From Flavobacterium lotistagni (GTDB lineage Bacteria > Bacteroidota > Bacteroidia > Flavobacteriales > Flavobacteriaceae): DNA of 64,000 nt. Below, in pieces: positions 52,468 through 60,854 of this stretch. The notes under the pieces were generated by a model, which did no database searches, was not told the origin of the DNA, and was given only the letters and a program-made list of their open reading frames with translations. The position numbers and the translations under genes are program-made. The stretch covers positions 186,001 to 250,000 of the forward strand of contig NZ_JAAJBU010000005.1 in assembly GCF_011392125.1 (NCBI RefSeq), read 5' to 3'. The stretch's first letter is position 1; every line of letters begins with the position of its first letter.

Positions 52468-54912
52468 ATGAAAAAGATTTACCTTCTTTTAGCCGTTTTT
52501 TGTTTCGGCTGCCAAGTTAATGCGCAGATTGTTAATGTTCCCGATTCGCATTTGAAGCATGTATTGTATTCAAACATCAACGATACGAACCACAATAACG
52601 AAATCGATCTCAATGAGGCACAAGCACTTACTGAACTCAATATTCAAACAGAATTTGTAGCTTCCTATGAAGGAATTCAGGCTTTCAGTAACCTCGAAAT
52701 GTTGTACCTCTGGAACAACCACCAATATGCCCATACCGAAGTTGACATCCGTGCGCTTACTAACCTTAAGAACTTTCTCTATTCGTCTGGCAATCAAACG
52801 GCCAATGTGCAGGTAAGCGGTTTGTCTAATCTTACACACCTTTCTATTCGTGGCGCACAATTGACTTCATTGGATCTGACCGGTTTAACTAGCCTGTTAA
52901 GTTTAAACTTAACTGAAGGTACTGCGCTGACGACTTTAGATATAAGCCCTGTACAAAACTTGGCTTACTTGACTTTGCTCGACAACCCGATAACCAATAT
53001 AAACCTCAACGGAAATCCTAATCTAGAGCACGTATGGATTTCAGGCTCTTTAATAACTGCTGTAGATGTTAGCGGTTTGCCACTACTGACAAAATTAAAT
53101 GTAGATGACAATCAAATTACTTCATTAAATCTTGCTGGAGCAAATCTGCTTGATACTTTCAGCTGCTCAGAGAACCAGCTAACTAGTTTGGATTTGAGTG
53201 GTAATCCAATGCTTTGGTCTGTTGACTGCAGCAAAAACCAATTAACAAGCCTCGATCTGAGCCACAATACTACACTAAGTAGTTTTTCTTGTTCTGAGAA
53301 CCAACTCTCTAATCTGGATTTGAGCCATTCTAAATTCCGCAATATTTTTTGCACTTCCAACAATCTCGTGACACTGAACCTTAAAAACAATAACTACGAT
53401 TGTGAAGTTTTTTACAATCATGGACAAACCTATGGCAGACTGGAATTTTCGGGCAATCCAAACCTGCAATATATCTGCCTAGACGATGCCGAAGAAAGCT
53501 ACGTACAAGAAAAAATTGCCCAATACGGTTATGTTAACTGCCACACCAACGGGTATTGCTCCCTAAACCCGGGCGGAGAATTTTACACCATTGGCGGTCA
53601 GGTGCGATACGATAATCATACAAACGGTTGTGACACCAATGACACTTTATATCCTCATCTGAACCTCAACATCAGCAATGGAAATACTTCAAACAATATC
53701 ATTGCCGATAACTCCGGATACTATACTATTCCGATTCAAGCCGGTACATATACACTTACCCCTACATTGGAAAACCCTAGCTATTTTACGATAACACCAT
53801 CGAGTGTTGCGGTCGAATTTCCAACGACACCATCACCGCTTCATCAAAATTTCTGTATTGCGCCGAGTGGTATTCACCATGATGCGGATGTCTACATCGT
53901 TCCTGTTAATGCTGCTAGACCAGGCTTTAATTTAAAATATAAAATTATTTACAAGAACAAGGGCAACCAACCCTTATCAGGAACGGTAAGTTTTGCCTAC
54001 AACGCAGCAGTATTGGATTTTGTAAGCGCCAGTACTACACCTTCAAGTACTCCGATGAATTACATCAACTGGAATTTTACAAGCCTGCAACCTTTTGAAT
54101 CGAGAGAAATACTGCTGACATTCTACCTCAATTCTCCCGCACAGGTTCCTCCGGTCAATGCAGGTTTCGTATTGATTTATACCCTTAGCATCAATACCAC
54201 AGCAGTGGATGAAACGCCGACCGACAATATTTTCGTGCTCAAGCAAACCGTAGTCAATTCATTTGATCCGAATGAAAAACTGTGTCTTGAAGGCCAATTG
54301 ATTACTCCTGAAATGGTCGGAAAAGAGGTGCATTACATGATTCGTTTTGAAAACACCGGAACCGCTAATGCTACACATGTTGTCATTAAAGACGTTATTG
54401 ACTTGGCTAAATTCGATATATCGAGCCTAGTGCCACTGAGTGCTAGCCATTCATTTGTAACGAAAATTTCAAGAACCAATTTAGTAGAATTCATCTTCGA
54501 AAACATCGAGTTGCCTTTCGACGACGCGAACAACGACGGCTATGTAATGTTCAAAATTAAAACTAGGCCAGACCTAACCCTAGGCGATTCTTTTAGTAAT
54601 TCGGCGAGTATCTATTTTGATTACAATGCACCTATTCACACCAACCCGGCGGTAACTTCGGTTCATTCGTTGGCCAACACCGATTTTAATTCAGAGGTAT
54701 TTTCAATCGCACCAAATCCGGCCACAACTGAGATTCATTTGACCAAGCTTTCTGGGGAATTTGAAGTTCGAATCCATTCGTTACTGGGCCAACTAGTGCT
54801 TCAAAAAAATAATGCCAACACGATTGATGTATCTGATCTAGCCGTCGGCGTTTATCTGGTAACCGTAAAAAAAGGCGAGCAGTCAGCAACACAAAAATTC
54901 ATCAAAAATTAG
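52468..54912 (+). CDS. LRR / DUF7619 surface protein with T9SS type A domain
   Basis: 814 residues. Signal peptide about 1-20 (MKKIYLLLAVFCFGCQVNAQ). Leucine-rich repeats about 45-330 with clear units (LTSLDLTGLTSLLSLNL, LTSLDLSGNPMLWSVDCSKN, LTSLDLSHNTTLSSFSCSEN, LSNLDLSHSKFRNIFCTSNN). A linker domain with HTNGCDTND follows, then DUF7619 (VVNSFDPNEKLCLEG, LPFDDANNDGYVMFKIKT, NSASIYFDYNAPI) and a T9SS type A domain (IAPNPATTEIHLT ... VGVYLVTVKKGEQ). Paralogue of the protein at 33447, with much more regular LRRs. Likely a surface binding protein. Upstream lies a 9-bp inverted repeat shared with the divergent transporter. Confidence 0.9.
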   Translation: MKKIYLLLAVFCFGCQVNAQIVNVPDSHLKHVLYSNINDTNHNNEIDLNEAQALTELNIQTEFVASYEGIQAFSNLEMLYLWNNHQYAHTEVDIRALTNLKNFLYSSGNQTANVQVSGLSNLTHLSIRGAQLTSLDLTGLTSLLSLNLTEGTALTTLDISPVQNLAYLTLLDNPITNINLNGNPNLEHVWISGSLITAVDVSGLPLLTKLNVDDNQITSLNLAGANLLDTFSCSENQLTSLDLSGNPMLWSVDCSKNQLTSLDLSHNTTLSSFSCSENQLSNLDLSHSKFRNIFCTSNNLVTLNLKNNNYDCEVFYNHGQTYGRLEFSGNPNLQYICLDDAEESYVQEKIAQYGYVNCHTNGYCSLNPGGEFYTIGGQVRYDNHTNGCDTNDTLYPHLNLNISNGNTSNNIIADNSGYYTIPIQAGTYTLTPTLENPSYFTITPSSVAVEFPTTPSPLHQNFCIAPSGIHHDADVYIVPVNAARPGFNLKYKIIYKNKGNQPLSGTVSFAYNAAVLDFVSASTTPSSTPMNYINWNFTSLQPFESREILLTFYLNSPAQVPPVNAGFVLIYTLSINTTAVDETPTDNIFVLKQTVVNSFDPNEKLCLEGQLITPEMVGKEVHYMIRFENTGTANATHVVIKDVIDLAKFDISSLVPLSASHSFVTKISRTNLVEFIFENIELPFDDANNDGYVMFKIKTRPDLTLGDSFSNSASIYFDYNAPIHTNPAVTSVHSLANTDFNSEVFSIAPNPATTEIHLTKLSGEFEVRIHSLLGQLVLQKNNANTIDVSDLAVGVYLVTVKKGEQSATQKFIKN

Positions 54913-54960
54913 TTTGATTTATCGGATTTGATTTCCAACAACACTGATCTATCTTAAAAC

Positions 54961-54991
54961 AAAAAAGCCACTTCAAACAAATGGCTTTTTT
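54961..54991. terminator. Bidirectional terminator
   Basis: AAAAAAGCCA at 54961-54970 pairs with TGGCTTTTTT at 54982-54991: a perfect 10-bp stem with a T tract on both strands, between convergent genes. Confidence 0.85.
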
Positions 54992-55000
54992 ACTGTAATT

Positions 55001-55813
55001 CTATTTGAAATTGACACCGAACTTAGCTGCTTCTGCTTTGGCTTCGGGTAATAATTTTCTCAAATTGGCAATCCTTGTCGCATCTGAGGGGTGAGTGCTT
55101 AAAAATTCTGGCGGCGCATTTCCACCAGATTTTGCAGCCATTCGTTGCCAAAAATTAAGTGACTGGTCTGGATTATAACCTGCAATAGCCATTAAAATAA
55201 GTCCGATTTGGTCTGCTTCAGTTTCGTGGCTTCTGCTAAAAGGCAACATTACACCTACTTGTGAACCCAAACCGTAAGCTTGCTGTAGAATTTGTTGGGT
55301 TTGTTCGCTTTTTCCGCCTGCGGCTACAGCCACACCTACAGCTCCTAGTTGCTGCAATTGGGCAGCGCTCATTCTTTGTGCACCGTGGTTGGCCAAAGCA
55401 TGAGAAACTTCATGACCCATAACGGTTGCCAATCCGGCTTCGTCTTGAGTAATAGGTAAAATTCCCGTATAGACTACGATTTTCCCACCGGGCATACACC
55501 AAGCATTAATATCCGGGCTATCTACGAGTTTGTATTCCCATTGATAACCATCGAGGTAGGAATTATGACCATGGGCTTTGAGCCATTTCTCGGCGGCATT
55601 CTTGATTTTGATTCCTACGGATTCTACTCTTTTGGCATCGGCAGTTCCGGTGATGACTTTATTTTCTTTTAAGAACTGGTCATATTGTTGGAAAGCTGCC
55701 GGAAAAATCTCGCTGTTGGAAACAAAATTTAGCGACTGTTTTCCTGTAAACGGATTGGTCGAACACGCCAAAAACAAGCAACTCGCTCCAAAAAACACAA
55801 GATACTTTTTCAT
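55001..55813 (-). CDS. M48-family metallopeptidase lipoprotein
   Basis: 270 residues from the ATG at 55813; the promoter box at 55835-55842 rules out the longer start. Lipobox LFLAC (Cys17). Zinc site HEVSH at residues 134-138 with the third ligand in SHETEADQIG. The family (PF01435) includes LoiP and BepA of E. coli, which act on outer-membrane proteins. A Gly/Ala-rich hydrophobic stretch (QLGAVGVAVAAGG) follows the active site. Probably works at the periplasmic face in envelope quality control. Confidence 0.92.
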   Translation of the reverse strand: MKKYLVFFGASCLFLACSTNPFTGKQSLNFVSNSEIFPAAFQQYDQFLKENKVITGTADAKRVESVGIKIKNAAEKWLKAHGHNSYLDGYQWEYKLVDSPDINAWCMPGGKIVVYTGILPITQDEAGLATVMGHEVSHALANHGAQRMSAAQLQQLGAVGVAVAAGGKSEQTQQILQQAYGLGSQVGVMLPFSRSHETEADQIGLILMAIAGYNPDQSLNFWQRMAAKSGGNAPPEFLSTHPSDATRIANLRKLLPEAKAEAAKFGVNFK

Positions 55814-55834
55814 TTTTTCAAGTTTTATCAGCAA

Positions 55835-55842
55835 CAAAAATA
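55835..55842 (-). promoter_or_regulatory. -7 promoter box (TATTTTTG)
   Basis: Exact TAnnTTTG on the leftward strand, 21 nt before the M48 gene start; overlaps an upstream in-frame ATG and so decides the start. Confidence 0.65.
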
Positions 55843-55900
55843 CAACGTTGCCTACAGTAAGGCCAATAAATTTATGAGATTTCTTTCGGAATGTATAGAA

Positions 55901-58300
55901 TTAAGCACCAACAATATGCAACTCTGAAAAGTCTTTGTCAATGAACAAGGTGCTTTTTCCGTCGAATGAAACTTGGTCGAAAGTGACGGCTTCATTATCG
56001 ATTTCAATCTTCTTAACCTTGAACGGTAAACCATGCAAATTGATTTTAAACCTCGAATAATTGGTCACGAACTTGCCTTCTTTGTGCTGCTGTATCATCA
56101 ACTCTTTTTCCTTACCTTTCAAGGTGAAAGTAGCCAAGCTGAATCGGCCTTTGTTATAATCATAGCCGTCTTGTGCATCTTCGTAAAGTACCGATTTTTC
56201 TTTGCCGTTTTTGTAATAAACATCAAGGCTGATCTCTTCAAATTCGAGCTCGCCCACGTATTGTTGCACCGGATATTTCGGAATAATTGCGCCTTCTTTG
56301 ACAAAAATCGGAATCTGGTCGTAATCGGTGGTTACCCAAAGTTCCTTGCGGCCCGAAATGATTTCATCGGTCCAGTAGTTGTACCAATTTCCAGCCGGTA
56401 AATACATTCTTCTGCCTTGTGCATTCGGCTCTAGGATTGGGCAAACCAAAATCTGATTTCCGAAAATAAACTCGTCGGTGCGGTAATGCGTTTGCGGATC
56501 TTCCTGATCGAAATACACCAAAGGTTTCAGCATCGGCACACCATCGTTGATGTATTCCCAGAACATCGTGTACAAATAAGGAAGCAATTGGTAACGAAGC
56601 GAAACGAATTTGCGGGTAATATTGACAACTTCCTCATCGAAGGACCATGGCTCTTGATCGCCGTGATCGCCTGAAGAATGGGTTCTACAAAACGGATGAA
56701 AAACGCCCAATTGAATCCAACGTGCGTATAGTTCGCCTGAAGGTTGCTCGGCAAAACCACCGATATCAGAGCCTGTGAAGCCCATTCCTGAAATCGACAT
56801 TCGTTGCATTTGGATGTTAGCTATCCAAAGATGTTCCCATGATGCTACATTATCGCCAGTCCACGAAGAAGTGTAACGCTGTGCTCCCGAATAAGCCGAA
56901 CGTGTGATAATGAAAGGCCGTTTCGGATAAGCAAATTGCTTAACACCTTCATAGGTCGCGCGGGCCATTTGCGTGCCGTAAATATTGTGCGCTTTTCGGT
57001 GTGAACATGGATTTCCGTCGTAGTCGTGGCGCACGTCCATCGGGAAGGTTTTTCCGGGAACCTCCATCACAGCGGGTTCGTTCATATCGTTCCAAACACC
57101 TTTGACGCCAAAATCGGAAATGAGTTCTTTGAACAAGCCGGCCCACCATTCGCGTACTTCGGGTTTGGTATAATCGGGAAAATTACATTCGCCGGGCCAA
57201 ACTTTTCCTTTCATGTAAGGGCCATCAGCGCGCTTGCAGAAATAGTCTTTTTCGAGCGCTTCCTTGTACACCCAATATTCTTTATCGATTTTAATTCCCG
57301 GATCGATGATGACTACCGTTTTAAATCCGTCTTCGGCCAATTCGGAAATCATGCGTTTCGGTTCGGGGAAATATTCCGGGTTCCAGGTAAAGCAGCGAAA
57401 TCCATCCATATAATCGATGTCGAGGTAAATCGCGTCACAAGGAATCTGCAATTCGCGGAATTTGGAAGTGACTTCTTTCACTTTGCTTTCCGGATAGTAA
57501 CTCCATTTGCATTGGTGGTAACCGAGTGCCCAGAGCGGCGGCAATTCAGGCTTTCCGGTCAAATGGGTATAAGTGGTCACGACATCTGACATTTGTGGGC
57601 CATAAATAAAATAGTAATTCATTTCGCCACCTTCAGCCCAAAAACTGGTTACGTTTCTTTTTTCATGACAGAAATCGAAAATCGTCCGAAAAGTATTGTC
57701 GAAGAAAATCCCGTAGGCTTGGCGGTTGTGCAAACCAATATAAAACGGAACTACCTTATATAAAGGTTCTTGGTCTTTATGGAAAGCGTACTGATCGGTC
57801 GCCCAATTCTCGACGCGTTTGCCTTTGAGGTTCGAATGCGAAGCCTTGTCGCCCATGCCATAGAAACATTCGCCTTCTTTGGATGCCTTGCTCATCTTGA
57901 CGATATTGCCGCCGAAATGATAGCTTTCTTCCCAATGAAAACCAAGTTCGTCTTCTAAAATACAATTTCCTTCAAGGTCAGTAATCGCCACACGCAAATC
58001 AACTTTATCGATAGAACAAATGACCTTGCTGGTTTTGATTTTGTATCGTTCGGTTTCTTCGATAACTTCTAAAAAGTTATAGCCGTGCGACTGGGTTTTG
58101 TCGATAGCATAAGAAAAATCCTTGCTAAAATAACCCTTAGTGGTGTAGCGAAAACGGATCAAACTGTCGCGCAGCACCGTTACTTTAAGGATGACATTGT
58201 TATCGGTGGAAAAATAAACGCTGTCCGCATCTTTTTTAAAATCGACAATTTGTGAAGGATATAAATCGCCTTTGTATTCGAGTTCGGTGTTTGTAATCAT
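55901..58300 (-). CDS. Alpha-glucosidase-type glycoside hydrolase, GH31
   Basis: 799 residues, no signal peptide, so probably cytoplasmic. N-terminal beta domain about 1-245, then a (beta/alpha)8 barrel: LDIDYMDGFRCFTWNPEYFP, nucleophile Asp405 in GVWNDMNEPAV, acid/base Asp483 in WTGDNVASW, and C-terminal beta domains. This is the alpha-glucosidase branch of GH31 (retaining). In context it would release glucose from maltose, maltodextrin or glycogen fragments, joining the glgB-maltokinase-glgE genes next door. A LacI-type palindrome (58398-58407) lies about 100 nt upstream of the start. Single-gene unit from its own box. Confidence 0.93.
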   Translation of the reverse strand: MITNTELEYKGDLYPSQIVDFKKDADSVYFSTDNNVILKVTVLRDSLIRFRYTTKGYFSKDFSYAIDKTQSHGYNFLEVIEETERYKIKTSKVICSIDKVDLRVAITDLEGNCILEDELGFHWEESYHFGGNIVKMSKASKEGECFYGMGDKASHSNLKGKRVENWATDQYAFHKDQEPLYKVVPFYIGLHNRQAYGIFFDNTFRTIFDFCHEKRNVTSFWAEGGEMNYYFIYGPQMSDVVTTYTHLTGKPELPPLWALGYHQCKWSYYPESKVKEVTSKFRELQIPCDAIYLDIDYMDGFRCFTWNPEYFPEPKRMISELAEDGFKTVVIIDPGIKIDKEYWVYKEALEKDYFCKRADGPYMKGKVWPGECNFPDYTKPEVREWWAGLFKELISDFGVKGVWNDMNEPAVMEVPGKTFPMDVRHDYDGNPCSHRKAHNIYGTQMARATYEGVKQFAYPKRPFIITRSAYSGAQRYTSSWTGDNVASWEHLWIANIQMQRMSISGMGFTGSDIGGFAEQPSGELYARWIQLGVFHPFCRTHSSGDHGDQEPWSFDEEVVNITRKFVSLRYQLLPYLYTMFWEYINDGVPMLKPLVYFDQEDPQTHYRTDEFIFGNQILVCPILEPNAQGRRMYLPAGNWYNYWTDEIISGRKELWVTTDYDQIPIFVKEGAIIPKYPVQQYVGELEFEEISLDVYYKNGKEKSVLYEDAQDGYDYNKGRFSLATFTLKGKEKELMIQQHKEGKFVTNYSRFKINLHGLPFKVKKIEIDNEAVTFDQVSFDGKSTLFIDKDFSELHIVGA

Positions 58301-58345
58301 AAATATAAGGTTTGCGATGACCGATTGGGCAAGACATCAAGGTGC

Positions 58346-58353
58346 CAAACTTA
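58346..58353 (-). promoter_or_regulatory. -7 promoter box (TAAGTTTG)
   Basis: Exact TAnnTTTG on the leftward strand, 45 nt before the GH31 start. Confidence 0.6.
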
Positions 58354-58397
58354 CAAAATGATTTGCTTAGTGAAAATGAAAACCTCGGAATTTCACG

Positions 58398-58407
58398 CAA
58401 ACGTTTG
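58398..58407. promoter_or_regulatory. Candidate LacI-family operator CAAACGTTTG
   Basis: Perfect 10-bp palindrome with the central CG typical of LacI/GalR-family operators (MalR boxes of Gram-positive bacteria have the same core). It lies 44 bp upstream of the GH31 -7 box. A second, purely AT-flanked palindrome with central ATCGAT (58436-58453) is 28 bp further on. Confidence 0.4.
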
Positions 58408-58535
58408 AGTTGATAAAACAGTTCAAAAACGAGCATTTTTTATCGATAAAAAACACCTAACAGGCTGGAATTGGTTGTTTTATCTGAAATCCTAGCCGCA
58501 CATCGATAAAATAAGGAAACCTTAAGAAAGCCTTA

Positions 58536-58543
58536 TACATTTG
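58536..58543 (+). promoter_or_regulatory. -7 promoter box (TACATTTG)
   Basis: Exact TAnnTTTG, 30 nt before the 52-residue ORF at 58574. Confidence 0.55.
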
Positions 58544-58573
58544 GATTAACCAAAATCTTAAACCTGAATTATT

Positions 58574-58732
58574 ATGAGAACAAGCCCTACCCTAAAAGTC
58601 GTTCACAAGCAAATCATCGAAAAACCGCATCACGATCCAGCTTTCGTGGATACCGAACTTCATGTTTTAGACAACAGAAGCCAGCAAGAACCGCAAGACA
58701 ACTACGATTACTATCCTGATTTCGGAATTTAA
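58574..58732 (+). CDS. Small orphan protein (52 aa)
   Basis: An ORF of 53 codons, ATG to TAA, on the strand opposite both flanking glycogen genes. It has an exact promoter box 30 nt upstream and a hairpin just after the stop, so it looks like a real transcription unit. The product is hydrophilic, without signal peptide or membrane helix: basic first half (LKVVHKQIIEKPHHDP), acidic, aromatic end (QDNYDYYPDFGI). I recognise no family. It could bind a partner through the Tyr-rich tail; nothing more can be said. Confidence 0.55.
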   Translation: MRTSPTLKVVHKQIIEKPHHDPAFVDTELHVLDNRSQQEPQDNYDYYPDFGI

Positions 58733-58739
58733 AAAATCT

Positions 58740-58770
58740 TAAAGAATGGGTTGCCCCGCTCGATTCTTTA
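58740..58770 (+). terminator. Hairpin after small ORF
   Basis: TAAAGAAT (58740-58747) pairs with ATTCTTTA (58763-58770), with GGG/CCC able to pair inside. It lies between convergent genes; the T tract is weak. Confidence 0.45.
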
Positions 58771-58780
58771 TGATTTGATT

Positions 58781-60685
58781 TTACCCTAGTTTAAACACCA
58801 CTACTGCTAACGGTGGTAAAGTAATCTCTACCGAAAATTCGCGCCCATTCCAAGGTTGCGCATCGATTTTGATGGTTTTCGGGTTCGATACACCGCTACC
58901 TCCGTATTGGGTTTCGTCGCTGTTAAAGATGGGTGACAACTTGCCTTTTTTAGGCAATCCGATGCGATAATTCTCTCGCACAACAGGCGTGAAATTACAA
59001 ACCACTACCAAATCTTGTTTTTCGTTGGCTCCTTTGCGAATATAGGACATCACCGCATTTTGATGGTCGGAATAATCGATCCATTGGAAACCTTCGGGTG
59101 AGAATTGCTTTTCATACAAAGCCGGATTTGACTTATATAACTGGTTCAAATCGGTGATGAGTTTCTTGACGCCTTTGTGGTAGTCGTATTGCAAGAGATG
59201 CCAATCGAGGCTGCTCTCGAAATTCCACTCGCCGCTCTGCCCAAATTCTGCGCCCATGAACAACAATTTCGTTCCCGGATGTGTGAACATATAGCCATAA
59301 AGCAAACGCAAATTGGCGAACTTCTGCCATTCGTCACCGGGCATTCTTCCGGCAATGGAGCGTTTTCCGTATACTACTTCATCGTGTGAAAGCGGCAACA
59401 TGAAATTCTCGGAAAAAGCATAAGTCATCGAAAAAGTCAACTCGTTTTGGTGGTATTTCCGATAGACCGGCTCTTTCTTGAAATACTGCAAAGTGTCGTG
59501 CATCCAGCCCATCATCCATTTCATACCGAAGCCCAAACCGCCATTGAAGGTAGGACGAGAAACCATCGGAAATGAAGTACTTTCTTCGGCAATCGTTTGA
59601 ACACCCTCAAAAGTAGCATAGACTGCCTCGTTAAAATCTTTCAGGAAACTGATGGTGTCGAGATTCTCGCGCCCACCAAAAATGTTCGGTTCCCATTCGC
59701 CGTCTTTTCGGGAATAATCCAGATACAACATTGACGCGACTGCATCGACGCGTAGGCCATCGACGTGATATTGCTGCAACCAGAAAATCGCGTTGCTAAT
59801 TAAAAACGAACGCACTTCATTGCGGCCATAATTGAACACCAAACTTTTCCAGTCTGGGTGATAGCCTTTTCTGCGGTCCGGATGTTCGTATAAATTGGAA
59901 CCGTCGAAGTAACCCAAACCGTGCGCATCATCTGGAAAATGTGAAGGCACCCAGTCGAGAATAACACCGATTCCTGCCTGATGCAATTTATCGACTAGTA
60001 GCATAAAATCCTGCGGCTTGCCAAAACGCGAAGTCGGTGCGAAATAGCCCACCAATTGATAACCCCAAGACGGATCGTAAGGATATTCCATGACCGGCAT
60101 GAACTCGACATGCGTAAAACCGGTTTCCTTAACGTAATTCACGAGTTGGTCGGCCAGTTCGACGTAGGTCAGGAATTTTCCTTCGGCATTGCGGCGCCAA
60201 GAACCCAGATGCACTTCGTAAACGGAATAAGGCTTATCAAGGCCGTTCACCTCTTTACGTGTTTGCATCCATTTTTGGTCTTTCCATTTGTAATCTAAAT
60301 CCCAAACGATTGACGCCGTATGTGGCGGATGTTCGCAGTACAGCGCAAACGGATCGGCTTTCTCGGTAATGATGCCGTGGTTGTTGGATTGGATTTTGTA
60401 TTTGTATAGTGAGCCTTTCTCGACACCGGGAATAAAACCTTCCCAAATGCCCGAACCGTCCCAGCGCACTAAAAGTTGGTGTTCGCCTTGCACCCAATAA
60501 TTGAAATCGCCCACGACAGAAACCGAACGTGCAGCCGGCGCCCAAACAGCAAAATAAACGCCTTTGACACCATTGACTTCAATGAGGTGGGCGCCTAGTT
60601 TTTCGTATAATCGAAAATGTTTTCCGGCTTGGAATAAACTGATATCGAAATCAGTAAAAAGGGAATGCGGTTGTACTTTGTTCAT
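58781..60685 (-). CDS. glgB: 1,4-alpha-glucan branching enzyme
   Basis: 634 residues from the ATG at 60685 (MNKVQPHSLFTDFDI). CBM48 domain about 20-130 (VYFAVWAPAARSVSVVGDFN), GH13_9 barrel with nucleophile Asp314 in GLRVDAVASML, acid/base Glu367 in TIAEESTSFP and the third acid in LSHDEVVYGK, then the C-terminal all-beta domain. It cuts alpha-1,4 chains and rejoins them as alpha-1,6 branches. It follows maltokinase on the same strand after 169 bp that include an intergenic repeat, so it probably belongs to the same pathway but may be transcribed apart. No exact promoter box was found. Confidence 0.96.
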   Translation of the reverse strand: MNKVQPHSLFTDFDISLFQAGKHFRLYEKLGAHLIEVNGVKGVYFAVWAPAARSVSVVGDFNYWVQGEHQLLVRWDGSGIWEGFIPGVEKGSLYKYKIQSNNHGIITEKADPFALYCEHPPHTASIVWDLDYKWKDQKWMQTRKEVNGLDKPYSVYEVHLGSWRRNAEGKFLTYVELADQLVNYVKETGFTHVEFMPVMEYPYDPSWGYQLVGYFAPTSRFGKPQDFMLLVDKLHQAGIGVILDWVPSHFPDDAHGLGYFDGSNLYEHPDRRKGYHPDWKSLVFNYGRNEVRSFLISNAIFWLQQYHVDGLRVDAVASMLYLDYSRKDGEWEPNIFGGRENLDTISFLKDFNEAVYATFEGVQTIAEESTSFPMVSRPTFNGGLGFGMKWMMGWMHDTLQYFKKEPVYRKYHQNELTFSMTYAFSENFMLPLSHDEVVYGKRSIAGRMPGDEWQKFANLRLLYGYMFTHPGTKLLFMGAEFGQSGEWNFESSLDWHLLQYDYHKGVKKLITDLNQLYKSNPALYEKQFSPEGFQWIDYSDHQNAVMSYIRKGANEKQDLVVVCNFTPVVRENYRIGLPKKGKLSPIFNSDETQYGGSGVSNPKTIKIDAQPWNGREFSVEITLPPLAVVVFKLG

Positions 60686-60751
60686 GGGTGGATTTTCTTT
60701 TACGGTTCTTATTGGATTTGTTTGGTAGATTAAAGTTCTTGCGATTTCCAA

Positions 60752-60833
60752 TGCCTAGCCCCGATGGTAACGGCATCCTTTTGCAGAGCGGCAGCGGCGC
60801 AAAAGATAGAGTGTACAGCGGGAAAAAGCTCCT
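60752..60833 (-). repeat. Arms-and-hairpin repeat, second subfamily
   Basis: Reverse orientation: ATGCCTAGCCCCGATGGTAA at one end, CAGCGGGAAAAAGCTCC at the other, and a core CTTTTGC...GCAAAAG. It closely matches the copy at 11287 in its arms. Lies between maltokinase and glgB. Confidence 0.75.
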
Positions 60834-60854
60834 GAGTATTAGCTTTTGAAAAAC

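Noticed and set aside
57026..57589. 187-codon ORF opposite to the GH31 gene
   Set aside because: Shadow frame over the catalytic barrel, whose motifs are intact on the other strand.
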